NCBI GenBank assembly: GCA_963812885.1
Contig: CAWEWZ010000002.1
Span: forward strand, 124,001 to 188,000
Length of the DNA stretch: 64,000 nt
Direction: 5' to 3'
DNA from: Bog-756 sp963812885
GTDB taxonomy: Bacteria > Actinomycetota > Acidimicrobiia > Acidimicrobiales > RAAP-2
The notes under the pieces are model-generated. The model saw only the letters and a list, made by a program, of their open reading frames with translations. It searched no databases and was not told the origin of the DNA. Shown one piece after another: positions 8,871 to 17,796 of this stretch. Every line of letters starts with the position of its first letter. Position 1 is the first letter of the stretch. The position numbers and the translations under genes are program-made.

Positions 8871-9647
8871 TCAGGTGTGTCGGCGTCCGGTGCGTTGGCG
8901 GAGGCCCTGACGGGCATGCCGGGCCCGCCAGGTGCGACCGGAACGGCTGGACAGCTCGCCCTGGCGGCGCGCCCGCCAACGTGACGGTGAGGCCGCGGTC
9001 TTGCGATCGCCGGCGCGGGTGGCGCTCCGGGACCGGCGGTGGCGCCGGGGGGAGGCCACCGGAACCGGGGCCTCGGCCAACCGCCACACCTTGACGAACC
9101 GTCCGACGGCGGTGGCCATGGTGAGGGCCAGCATGACCCAGAGCACGGGAACCAGGAACATGGCCGACAGGAAGCCCACGCCGAGCAGGATCATCCGCTC
9201 CGCCCGTTCCATCAGACCGCCCCGGGCGGAGATGCCGAGCGATTCGGCCTTGGCCCGCTGATAGGAGACCAGCGAGGTGGCGCCGAGCACGGCGAACGGC
9301 AGGAGGACCAGGTGGCCGGGATGGGTCGAGACCAGATACCAGGCCACCCCGCCGAGGATCAATGCGTCGGCCACCCGGTCGGTCACCGAATCGAAGAAGG
9401 CCCCCCGGACCGACGAAGTTCCCGACGCCTTGGCCACCGGTCCGTCCAACAGGTCGTGGAGGCCGGTCAGGATGAGGAGGATGACGGCCAGATGGAGATG
9501 GCCGGTACCCACGGCCACGGCGGTGGCGGTGGCGGACACCAGGCCGGTCGCCGTCAACACATCGGCGGTGACTCCCCAGCGATGCAGTCGCTGACCGATG
9601 GGGCCGGTACTCCGGTCAACCGCACCGCGCCATCGCCCGTCAAACAT
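8871..9647 (-). CDS. pgsA: CDP-alcohol phosphatidyltransferase, probable phosphatidylinositol phosphate synthase
   Basis: Integral membrane enzyme of the CDP-alcohol phosphotransferase family; in this context probably makes phosphatidylinositol phosphate from CDP-diacylglycerol and inositol phosphate. The start at 9647 follows GGAGGAG. Six hydrophobic segments lie in the first 190 residues. The metal-binding signature reads DLLDGPVAKASG, then G-x3-D-x3-D in RGAFFDSVTD. The canonical Arg after Ala in this motif is Lys here. The last 60 residues are strongly basic and without family resemblance, possibly a genuine tail or a frame slip. The neighbours patA and pimA support the role in PIM synthesis. 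Confidence 0.87.
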   Translation of the reverse strand: MFDGRWRGAVDRSTGPIGQRLHRWGVTADVLTATGLVSATATAVAVGTGHLHLAVILLILTGLHDLLDGPVAKASGTSSVRGAFFDSVTDRVADALILGGVAWYLVSTHPGHLVLLPFAVLGATSLVSYQRAKAESLGISARGGLMERAERMILLGVGFLSAMFLVPVLWVMLALTMATAVGRFVKVWRLAEAPVPVASPRRHRRSRSATRAGDRKTAASPSRWRARRQGELSSRSGRTWRARHARQGLRQRTGRRHT

Positions 9648-9741
9648 GGATCTCCTCCAGAAAGGTCACTCCACCCTACCATCCGCTAACTGGAGTGAGC
9701 GGTTCCATCCGGGGCCCCGACTGGTCGGCCGGCCCGGCGCC

Positions 9742-10194
9742 CTAGAGGGCAAGAGGCCTGATGGGGGCCATGATCAGGCTCGGATCCGACTTCCAGTCGA
9801 CCCCCGGCACGTCGATGTAGAGCTCGACCTCGTTGCCGTCGGGGTCGAGGATGTAGAGGCTGTGGGTGACGGTGTGGTCACTGGCCCCGACGATGGTGAC
9901 CCCGGCCTCCTCCAGCCGCAGGACCGCCTCCCGCAACTCCTCGTCGGAATCCCCGACCTTGAGGCCGAAGTGGTAGAGGCCGAGGCGGCGGCCCTCGGGT
10001 TGGGATGCGGCGCCCTCCCCCACCTCGATGAGGAGCAGCTCGTGATGGGTGCGACCCGACGAGAAGGCGGCCGCCGGGATGCCCGGCGTCTCCGGGAAGG
10101 CCACCTCCCAACCGAGCACCTGGCCGTAGAAGGCCGCCGAACGCTTGAGGTCCTGCACGTAGAGCACCAGGTGCCCGAGTTCCTTCACCTGCAT
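9742..10194 (-). CDS. VOC-family dioxygenase/glyoxalase-like protein
   Basis: A single-repeat vicinal-oxygen-chelate protein of about 150 residues: MQVKELGHLVLYVQDLKRSA, then THHELLLIEV, then LGLYHFGLKVGD and YILDPDGNEVELYID. The metal-ligand positions of the fold (His in GHLVLYV, His in HHELLL or YHFGL, Glu in NEVELY) are filled, so a metal-dependent enzyme such as an extradiol dioxygenase, glyoxalase or epimerase is possible; the substrate cannot be told. The ATG at 10194 follows GAGGAGG with 8-base spacing. It lies between the HIT gene and pgsA, an insertion relative to the mycobacterial gene order. Confidence 0.85.
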   Translation of the reverse strand: MQVKELGHLVLYVQDLKRSAAFYGQVLGWEVAFPETPGIPAAAFSSGRTHHELLLIEVGEGAASQPEGRRLGLYHFGLKVGDSDEELREAVLRLEEAGVTIVGASDHTVTHSLYILDPDGNEVELYIDVPGVDWKSDPSLIMAPIRPLAL

Positions 10195-10282
10195 GGACCG
10201 AACCTCCTCACCGTCGAACGCAGCTCGTTGAACACCGGATCCGGCTCCTCCGATTCCTCGGTGCCGATTCCTCGGCGACCAC

Positions 10283-10814
10283 TCATGCGGGCCAGACGGC
10301 ATGGATGCGCTGCCAGGTGGTGGCGAGCGTTTCGGGGAGCACCCGCACCCCGGCCACCGCGGTCATGAAATTGGTGTCGCCCACCCACCGGGGGACGGCA
10401 TGCAGATGGAGGTGCCGGGGGATGCCCGCCCCCGCCGCCTCGCCCAGGTTGGCCCCGAGGTTGATGCCCTCGGGGCCGAAGGCATCCTCGAGCGCGGCCA
10501 CGGCCCGCCGCAGGGCCGACCACATCTCGGCCCCCTCGGCGTCGGAGAGGTCGCCGAGCGATCCGACGTGACGGTCGGGCACCACCATCAGATGGCCCGA
10601 CGCATAGGGGTAGGCGTTGAGGACGACGAGCGTGAGCTCGCCCCGCCACAGGACCCCGTTCTCGACCGACGGCGGCCCGCTGGCCGCGATGCGGCAGAAC
10701 ACGCACCGGGCGGGGTCGTCGCCCGGGTGGTCGACGGCCGGGGTCCGCAGCCGGCGGGGCGACCGTGCTGACGTACTCGCTCCGCCACCCCGCCCACAGG
10801 TGATCGAGGGTCAC
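10283..10814 (-). CDS. HIT-domain protein, probable Ap4A phosphorylase (one frameshift)
   Basis: Histidine-triad nucleotide hydrolase/transferase. The product starts at a GTG (10812-10814) that overlaps the thrS stop as GTGA, reading MTLDHLWAGWRSEYVST. The frame then changes near 10740 and continues CRIAASGPPSVENG, LNAYPYASGHLMVVPDRH and the triad HLHLHAVPRW. About 177 residues in all, matching the mycobacterial Ap4A phosphorylase-type HIT protein encoded at the same place beside thrS. It would break down Ap4A, a by-product of aminoacyl-tRNA synthetases, which fits translational coupling to thrS. The enzyme type is inferred from synteny; the HIT fold itself is clear. Confidence 0.88.
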
Positions 10815-12800
10815 GCGGTCGCTTCGGGCAGACGGCGCTCGGCGATCTCGGTTTCGAGCACCTCGGAGAAGGCCATGAGCTCCACGCCGCGTTCGGGGGT
10901 GTCGCTCCCCCGGCGGTTCACCCCGACCGTCCCCGCAGCCACATCGTCGTCCCCCACCACCAGGATGTAGGGGACCTTGAGCAGCTTGGCCTTGCGGATG
11001 CGGGCTCCCAGCTTCTCGTCGGCCGGGTCGACGGTGACCCGGGCCCCGACCGCCCGGAGCCGGTCGGCCACCTTGTGGGCGTACGTCTCGTGGTCGTCGC
11101 GCACACCGAGGACCCGGACCTGCTCGGGCGAGAGCCAGGTGGGGAGGGCGCCGGCGTAGTGCTCGAGCAGGATGGCGAAGAACCGCTCGACCGATCCGAA
11201 CAGGGCCCGGTGGATCATGATCGGACGGTGCCGCCCGTTGTCGGCACCGATGTACTCGGCCTCGAAGCGCTGGGGGGTCTGGAAGTCGAGCTGGATGGTG
11301 GACATCTGATGGGTCCGGCCGATGGCGTCGCGGGCCTGGACGGAGATCTTCGGCCCGTAGAAGGCGCCCCCGCCCTCGTCGAGCTTGAGCTCGAGGCCCA
11401 TGGCCAGGGCCGTGGTGCGGAGGACCTCGGTCGCCTCCTCCCACTCCTCGGGTGTCCCGACGGCCTTGCCCTCGGGCCGGGTCGACAGCTCGAGATAGAA
11501 CTCCTCGAGGCCGAAGTCGCGCAGCAACGAGAGCACGAAGGTGAGCGTGGTGTGCAGTTCGCCGGCCATCTGGTCGCGGGTGCAGAAGATGTGGGCATCG
11601 TCCTGGGTCATTCCCCGGACCCGGGTCAGCCCGTGCACCACCCCCGACTTCTCGTACCGGTAGACGGTCCCGAACTCGAAGAGGCGGAGGGGCAGCTCGC
11701 GGTACGAGCGTTGCCGGCTCTTGAAGATGAGCACGTGGAAGGGGCAGTTCATCGGCTTGAGGTAGTAGCTCTGGCCGCCGTCGAGCTCCATGGGCGGGAA
11801 CATCCCGTCGGCGAACCAGTCGAGATGGCCCGACGTCTCGAACAGGTCCCCCTTGGTGATGTGGGGAGTGGTCACGAACTCGTACCCGGCGGCCCGGTGA
11901 CGCTGGTAGGAGTAGTCCTCCATCAGGCGGCGGACCGTCCCACCCTTGGGATGGAACACGGCCAGACCCGAGCCGATCTCCTCGGGAAACGAGAAGAGGT
12001 CCAGCTCGGCACCCAGCTTGCGGTGGTCGCGGCGTTCGGCCTCCTCCAGCCGGTGGAGATGGTCGGCCAGCGCCTTGTCCGACTCCCACGCCGTGCCGTA
12101 GATGCGCTGCAGCTGCTCGCGCTTCTCGTCGCCCCGCCAGTAGGCCCCGGCCACCCGCATGAGGGCGAAGTGCCCGAGCCGCATGGTCGTGGGTACGTGC
12201 GGTCCGCGGCACAGGTCGGTGAAGGTGGGCGAGTTCCAGTAGGTCGACACCGGGGACTGCCCGTCGGCGTCGGCGGCCGCGTCCACCTCGTCCCGACCTT
12301 CGGCCACCGCCTCGATGATCTCCCGTTTGAACGGCTGGTCCTCGAAGAGCTCCAGGCCCTCGAGGATGGTGTGCTCGTGCCGGATGAAGGGCTGGTCCTC
12401 GGCCATGATCTTGCGCATGGTGGCCTCGATGCGCTCGAGGTCGTCGTCGCTGAAGTGGGCACCCCCGGGGAGCTCGAAGTCGTAGTAGAAGCCGTCCTCG
12501 ATGACCGGGCCGATGGCGTAGTGGGCTCCTGGCCACAGCCGGAGCACGGCCTGGGCCAGCACATGGGCGGTCGAGTGCCGCAGGACGGCCCGGCCGGCGT
12601 CGGAATCGGCGGTGACCACCGTGACCAGCGGCGCCGTCGGGGAGCGCGGTGCTCAGATCGACCTCGACCCCGTCGACGGTGGCGGCCACGGCCGCCTTGG
12701 CCAGGCGGGGCCCGATGGACTCGGCCAGCTGCAGGGCCGTCGTGCCCGGTTCGAGCTCCTTGGTCGAGCCATCGGGAAGCCGAACGGTGACGGCTGCCAT
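10811..12800 (-). CDS. thrS: Threonyl-tRNA synthetase (one frameshift)
   Basis: Charges tRNA-Thr with threonine in the cytoplasm. The first 60 residues (MAAVTVRLPDGSTKELEPGT) form the TGS domain. Near 12635 the frame shifts by one base, and then the editing domain motif HSTAHVLAQ, the class II catalytic core MNCPFHVLIFKS and FEFGTVYRYEKSGV, the motif 3 region RPIMIHRALFGSVERFFAIL, and the C-terminal anticodon-binding domain LPTWLSPEQVRVLGV follow in one frame to ATA at the end. Total about 660 residues, a normal length. A single indel in an essential gene is best read as a sequence error. It is the first gene of the HIT-VOC-pgsA-patA-GGDEF-pimA run. Confidence 0.96.
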
Positions 12801-12887
12801 GGGTCTGCCTTTCTCGATCCGTGCTCAGGGTTCCATCCGGTGGCCGCCGGATGCGGCGCGGCCGCAGATGTGGAGCGCCCGGCCGGA

Positions 12888-14053
12888 CTACAGGGTAACG
12901 CCCAGGAGCGCGGCTCCTCCGGACCACCGGACGCCCGGCGGCGGCCTCGTCGTCGAGGGCCCGCAGCGCGGCCGGCGTATCCAGGTCGTCGTCGAGCGCG
13001 GCCCGGACCAGTTCGAGACCGTGGTCGGTCCCGACCCCGGCGATGTCCGGGTCGGCGTCGGGACGCGGGGCCGAGCGCCAGGCCTCGAGGCGTCGGGCGG
13101 CCCGGGGCATGTCGTCGTCCGTCCATTCCCAATCGGGACGGTAGTGGTGGTCGAGCAGGGCCAGTCGCACCACGTCGGCGTCCCACTCCTTCAGCAGGTC
13201 GCCCACGAAGACCAGATTGCCGAGCGACTTGGACATCTTGGTGCCGTCCAGACCGACCAGCCCGACGTGGAGCCAGTGGCGCACGAAGGGACGGCCGGTG
13301 ACCGACTCGGACTGCGCCGTCTCGCACTCGTGATGGGGGAAGACCAGATCGCGGCCGCCACCGTGTACGTCGAGGGTCTCCCCCAACTCGCGAAGGGCCA
13401 GCGCCGAACATTCGACGTGCCATCCGGGACGGCCCGGTCCCCAACGAGACTCCCACGAGGGCTCATCGGGCAGCGAGGGCTGCCACAGGACGAAGTCGAG
13501 GGGATGGCGCTTGTTGGGGTCGTCGGGGTTACCGCCGTGCTCGGCGGCCAGGGCCAGCATGGTGGCCGGGTCGAAGTGGCTCACCGCACCGAACGCCGAG
13601 AAGGTGGTGACGTCGAAGTAGACCGCCCCGCCGGCCTGGTAGGCGTGGCCGGAATCGAGGACCGAGCCGATCAGGGTGAGGATCTCGGCGATGGCCGAGG
13701 TGGCCCTCGGCTCGGACCACGCCGGGATCAGGCCCAGTGCCGCCATGTCGGCGTCGAACCGGCGGATCTCCTCGGCGGCCAGGTCGAGGAAGTGGACTCC
13801 GAGCTCCCGGGCCTTGCGCAGGATGTCGTCGTCGACGTCGGTGACGTTGCGTACGCAGCGCGGTCTCGTGGCCGAGGTCGCGCAGTCGACGCTGGAGGAT
13901 GTCGAAGGTCAGATAGACCTGGGCGTGCCCGAGGTGGGCCGAGTCGTACGGGGTGATCCCGCACGAGTAGATGGTGACCAACGGCGCCGGTGCAAAGGGG
14001 ACGATCTTCCCCTGGGCCGTGTCGTAGAGCCGCACCCCTTGTCCCCCGTCCAC
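12888..14053 (-). CDS. mshC: Cysteine:GlcN-Ins ligase MshC (mycothiol synthesis), two frameshifts
   Basis: A class I CysRS-fold ligase. The N-terminal signature is CGITPYDSAHLGHA, which is the MshC form; CysRS has CGPTVYD. The C-terminal part contains GRPGWHVECSALAL, FPHHECETAQSE and the KMSKS loop TKMSKSLGN, so the zinc and ATP sites are present. The protein lacks the long CysRS tail, ending near DDLDTPAALRALDDEA and, after a frame change near 12930, GGAALLGVTL with a stop at 12888. A first frame change lies near 13855. Total length about 388 residues, typical of MshC. It would join cysteine to glucosaminyl-inositol in mycothiol synthesis. A CysRS identity is less likely but cannot be fully excluded. 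Confidence 0.87.
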
Positions 14054-14056
14054 CAG

Positions 14057-14717
14057 TCAGTGCCGGCCGAAGCCGGCCAACTGGACGGCGGCGTGCACCT
14101 TGTGCCGGATGTTGATGGTGATGAGCACCGCGGTGAAGGCCTCGATGGGCGCGGCCTGGGCCAGGCTGCCGGCATCGACACCGCGCAAGCCGTCGATGGC
14201 CTCGACCAGCGCCACCGTCGCCGACGTGGCCTCGGCGTGATCGGAGCAGACCAGGACATCGGCCTCGAGCGGCGATGTCAGCTTCTCCATCTCCGAGGCC
14301 GGCAGGTGATGGAACGACGCCGACACCAGCGAGTGGGGCAGCACGGCCTGGATGGACGCCGCCACCGAGCCCCGGGGGGGCAGCAGGGCGATGAACTCAC
14401 GGCCCTCCTTGACCAGGGCGTTGGCCATCGACACCACCACGTTGCCGGCCAGCTCGGGTGCCAACGGCTTGACCGTGGCCACCGCGCTGTCCCACGGGGT
14501 GGCCACCACCACCAGGTCGCACGACGCGGTGATCTCGTTCGAGGCGCCGGTGATGGACAAGGAGTGATCGGGCCACTCCGACACCAGGCCCCGGGCGATG
14601 CCATCGGCCCGCTCGGTGGTCCCGGGACCCGATGACCACCTCTTCGCCGGCGGCGGCCAATCGGACCGCCAGTCCCCTCCCGGCAGGTCCGGTTCCTCCG
14701 AGAATTCCGATTCGCAT
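14057..14717 (-). CDS. npdG: F420-dependent NADP reductase (one frameshift)
   Basis: Transfers hydride between reduced coenzyme F420 and NADP+. The start MRIGILGGTGPAGRGLAVRL is the Rossmann NADP loop of the NpdG/Fno family. Near 14625 the frame changes and continues with CDLVVVATPWDSAVATVK, VVVSMANALVKEG, SLVSASFHHLPA, DVLVCSDHAEAT and the end HKVHAAVQLAGFGRH. The total is about 220 residues, as expected. Presence of this gene implies F420 use, common in actinobacteria. It is three bases upstream of the mshC start region, suggesting an npdG-mshC-thrS leftward run, and is divergent from the enoyl-reductase gene. Confidence 0.88.
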
Positions 14718-14782
14718 CGTCCCACCCTTGCACAGACGCCCAATCCGGCCGAATCGTTGGTTGACGATAACCTGACCCGTTG

Positions 14783-15571
14783 ATGGGACTCCTCGAGGGA
14801 AAGCATATCCTGGTCACCGGCGTTCTGACCGATGCCTCGCTGGCCTTCGCAGTGGCGCGCCTGGCCCAACAGGAAGGGGCCACGGTCGTACTGAGCGGCG
14901 CCGGCCGGGGCCTGTCGCTGACCCGCCGGACGGCCCGAAAATTGCCCGCCGAAGCCGACGTCCTCGAGATCGACGTGGCCGAGCCGGACCAGCTGGCGTC
15001 GGCCGCCGCCCAACTGGCGGACAGCTGGGACCGGATGGACGGACTGATCCACGCCATCGGGTACGCGCCTCCGGAGTGCCTGGGCGGGGACATGTTCCGG
15101 GCCAACTGGGACCAGGTCCAGGTGGCGCTGCACGTCTCGGCCTACTCGCTGAAAGCACTGATCGAGGCGTTCCGTCCCCTGCTGGTGGCCGCCGGGACCG
15201 ACGGCCGGCCCGGGGCCTCGGTGGTGGGACTGGACTTCGACGCCACGGTGGCCTGGCCGGCCTACGACTGGATGGGGGTGTCCAAGGCCGCCCTCGAGTC
15301 GCTGTCGCGGTACCTGGCCCGGGACCTCGGCCCCGAGAGGATCAGGGTGAACCTGGTGGCGGCCGGACCGGTGAAGACCATGGCGGCCAAGTCGATCCCC
15401 GGTTTCAGCGCCTTCGAGGACACCTGGTCGGAACGGGCCCCGCTGGGTTGGGACGTGCTGGACACCGACGTGGTCGCCCGGGCCTGCGTCGCCCTCCTCT
15501 CCGACCTGTTGCCCATGACCACCGGCGAGATACTCCACGTCGACGGAGGGGTCCACGCCCTCGGCGCCTGA
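14783..15571 (+). CDS. fabI: Enoyl-[acyl-carrier-protein] reductase (FabI/InhA type)
   Basis: NADH-dependent enoyl-ACP reductase of the SDR superfamily, the last step of a fatty-acid elongation cycle. The 262-residue product begins MGLLEGKHILVTGVLTDASL, the InhA-type cofactor loop, followed by HAIGYAP and the catalytic Tyr-x6-Lys in YDWMGVSKAALE, then NLVAAGPVKTMAAKSI. These are close to mycobacterial InhA rather than generic SDRs. The ATG at 14783 is 9 bases after a TAACCT element (14768-14773) and has no Shine-Dalgarno sequence, so leaderless initiation is possible. It may head the rightward group that includes the two NTF2-like genes. Confidence 0.93.
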   Translation: MGLLEGKHILVTGVLTDASLAFAVARLAQQEGATVVLSGAGRGLSLTRRTARKLPAEADVLEIDVAEPDQLASAAAQLADSWDRMDGLIHAIGYAPPECLGGDMFRANWDQVQVALHVSAYSLKALIEAFRPLLVAAGTDGRPGASVVGLDFDATVAWPAYDWMGVSKAALESLSRYLARDLGPERIRVNLVAAGPVKTMAAKSIPGFSAFEDTWSERAPLGWDVLDTDVVARACVALLSDLLPMTTGEILHVDGGVHALGA

Positions 15572-15633
15572 GCAGGCCACGACCGGAGATCCCGATCCGT
15601 GACTCCGGATCCCACCCGACGAAAGGACGGACG

Positions 15634-16011
15634 ATGCTGACGCCCGACGAGCTGCGAGCGAGGATCGCCACCTACGTCGACGCCGTCAACGGACGCGATC
15701 CGTCGGTCATCGCCGGGTTGTTCACCGAGGACGGGGTCCAGGCCGATCCGGTGTCCGGCCCGGCCAACGTCGGGCGGCCCGCCATCGCCGAGTTCTTCGC
15801 CAACGGGATCGCGGCCAGCGACTCGTGGACCTTCACCGCCAAGGCGGTCCACACCTGCGCGTCCAACGTGGCCATCGACTTCGAGATCTCGGTCGAGACC
15901 GGGGGTTCCACCATGGTCATCGACGGCATCGAGGTGTTCACCGCCGATGCCGACGGCCTGTTCACCTCGGTCAACGCCTACTGGGACGATGCCGACCTGA
16001 CCTTCCGATGA
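15634..16011 (+). CDS. NTF2-like/ketosteroid isomerase-type protein
   Basis: A 125-residue cone-shaped NTF2-fold protein: MLTPDELRARIATYVDAVNG, LFTEDGVQADPVSGPANVG, AIAEFFANGIAASDSWTF and the ending NAYWDDADLTFR. The pattern (helices, then ADP-x-G and IxxFF) is that of steroid delta-isomerase-like and SnoaL-like enzymes. An Asp equivalent to the ketosteroid isomerase base could be in the VQADPV segment, but this cannot be proven from sequence alone. GAAAGGA stands 6 bases before the ATG. It is followed by a second NTF2-fold gene and an acyl-CoA dehydrogenase-type gene, which points to a catabolic pathway, maybe for sterols or aromatics. Confidence 0.8.
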   Translation: MLTPDELRARIATYVDAVNGRDPSVIAGLFTEDGVQADPVSGPANVGRPAIAEFFANGIAASDSWTFTAKAVHTCASNVAIDFEISVETGGSTMVIDGIEVFTADADGLFTSVNAYWDDADLTFR

Positions 16012-16078
16012 GGACCGGAACCCCTGGCCGCGATCGTCCGGCCCTCAATGGGCACGACCACAAACCCGAGACCTTGCC

Positions 16079-16525
16079 ATGACCGACAGCAGCACGGAGT
16101 TGAGCAACCTCATCGCCCGGTACGCCGAGCTCATCGACTCCGGCGACCTGGCCGGCGTCGCCGACCTGCTGGCCGACGCCGCCGTCGGTGCCGGCGAGAG
16201 CGACTCGCTGCTGACCGGCCGGGACGCCATCCTTTCGCTCTACACCGCCACCACCCGCCTCCATCCCGACGGGACGCCGGGCACCAAGCACGTCACCACC
16301 AACCTCATCCTCGACATCGACGACGGGGCCGGCACCGCCTCGGCCCGTTCGTACTGGACCGTCCTCCAGGCCGTGGCCGGCCTTCCCCTCCAGCCCATCC
16401 TGGCCGGCCGGTACCACGACCGCTTCGAGCGGCGGGACGGCGCCTGGCGGTTCGTGGAGCGCCGGTACCTGGTCGACCTGGTCGGCGACGTGAGCCACCA
16501 CATGATCACCGGACTCCCGACGTGA
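16079..16525 (+). CDS. SnoaL-like NTF2-fold protein
   Basis: A 148-residue SnoaL_4-type domain: IARYAELIDSGDLAGVADLL, SLLTGRDAILSLYTATT, TKHVTTNLILDIDDGAGTAS and GRYHDRFERRDGAWRFVERR. Such proteins include small dehydratases, hydrolases and isomerases acting on aromatic or steroid-like substrates; ring-hydroxylating dioxygenase small subunits share the fold. The His in KHVTTN is a frequent active-site position. The gene is 67 bases after the previous NTF2-like gene and 31 bases before the flavoprotein gene, so probably cotranscribed. Substrate unknown. Confidence 0.82.
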   Translation: MTDSSTELSNLIARYAELIDSGDLAGVADLLADAAVGAGESDSLLTGRDAILSLYTATTRLHPDGTPGTKHVTTNLILDIDDGAGTASARSYWTVLQAVAGLPLQPILAGRYHDRFERRDGAWRFVERRYLVDLVGDVSHHMITGLPT

Positions 16526-16556
16526 CCACCGCCCGCCTCCGACAAGGAGCACACCC

Positions 16557-17751
16557 ATGCCCGAGACATCGATGACCGAGACAGCCACCGTCGGCGGGGC
16601 CGAGGCGGCGCGGACCCTGCGCCAGCTGGTCGCCGAGGAAGCCGCCGACTCCGAGCGCGACCGCACCCTCACCGGCCGGATCGTGGACGCGCTGTGGGAC
16701 AGCGGGCTGATGACCTGGTGCAACCCGGCCGAGGCGGGAGGGAGTGAGCCGACCTTCGCCGAGATGATCGCCACCTGGATCGAGCTGGCCTGGCAGGACG
16801 GCTCCCTCGGATGGATCGGCATCGCCAACCTCCCGTCGGCGGCGGCGTGCGCCGCCTACCTGCCCGACGACGGGTTCGCCGAGGTCTTCACCGCCCACGG
16901 CAACCGGGTGACCGTCGGGGGCCAGTTCTTCCCCAACGGATTGGGCGAGACGGTGGATGGCGGCTACCGCATCACCGGAGCCTGGAACTTCGGATCGGGC
17001 ACCGGGCACTCCCAGTACGTGGCGGCGGGGTTCATCCCCACGGTCGGCGGCGAGATGGTGACCGGGGACAACGGCATCCCGCCGTTGCTGGTGGCGGTGA
17101 TCCCCCGCCAGGAGATCGTGTTCACCGACGGGTGGAACGTCCAGGGCCTGAAGGGGACCGGCTCCTACGACTACAACGTGACCGACGTGTTCGTCCCCGG
17201 ATCGCGGACGTTCGAGCTGTTCACCCGCACCCCCGAGCGGGGTCGGGTCGGCCGCGTTCCACATGGGCCTCATCCCGATCACCGCGGCGGGGCACGCGTC
17301 GTGGGCCCTCGGGGTGGCCAAGAGCATGATCGACGACGTCACCGAGCTGGCCGCCACCAAGGTGAGGATGGGCGACGACGCCTCCATCGCCAACCGGGCC
17401 TCCTTCCAGAGGAACCTCTCGCACCACCGGGCCCTGTGGACGGCCGCCCACCTGTTGGTGGTGACCACCTTCGCCGACGTCGAGCAGGCCGTGGCCGACG
17501 GCCAGACGCTCACCCCGGCCATGCGGGCCGACCTCCGGGTGGCGGCCACCTTCGCCACCGAGTCGAGCCGGGAGATCGTCCAGTGGGCCCACCTGGCCGC
17601 CGGGACCTCGGCCATCCGCGAAGGGAGCCGGCTCGAACGGGCCTTCCGGGACATGTACACGGGCACCCAGCACGTCTTCATCGGCGAGAAGACCTACATC
17701 GACGCGGCCAAGATCCACCTCGGCCTGGTCGAGGACCAGTTCGGATTCTGA
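16557..17751 (+). CDS. Acyl-CoA dehydrogenase-fold flavin monooxygenase/dehydrogenase (one frameshift)
   Basis: A full-length (about 398 residues) acyl-CoA dehydrogenase-fold protein. The N-terminal domain has LRQLVAEEAADSERDRTLTG and NPAEAGGSEPTFAEMI; the middle beta domain reads YRITGAWNFGSGTGHSQYVA and VQGLKGTGSYDYNVTDVFVP. The frame changes near 17245, then the C-terminal helical domain continues (GLIPITAAGHASWALGVAKS, GTSAIREGSRLERAFRDMY) to EDQFGF. The W-x-FGSG signature and the ending are typical of the HsaA/DszC-like flavin-dependent monooxygenase branch rather than classical beta-oxidation enzymes, but this is a family judgement. AAGGAG precedes the start. Confidence 0.85.
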
Positions 17752-17796
17752 TCGCGGCGGGCGGCCGCCGAGCGGGCGGCGCTGATACCGGTCGGT

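Noticed and set aside
11075..12790. A 571-codon + strand frame opposite thrS
   Set aside because: Composition (Val, Leu, Gly, His, Glu) and lack of motifs show it is a shadow of thrS.
10185..12800. An 871-codon minus-strand open frame overlapping thrS
   Set aside because: Only its first 60 codons are the ThrS TGS domain. The rest is out of frame with the catalytic part, showing a frameshift in thrS, not a separate protein.
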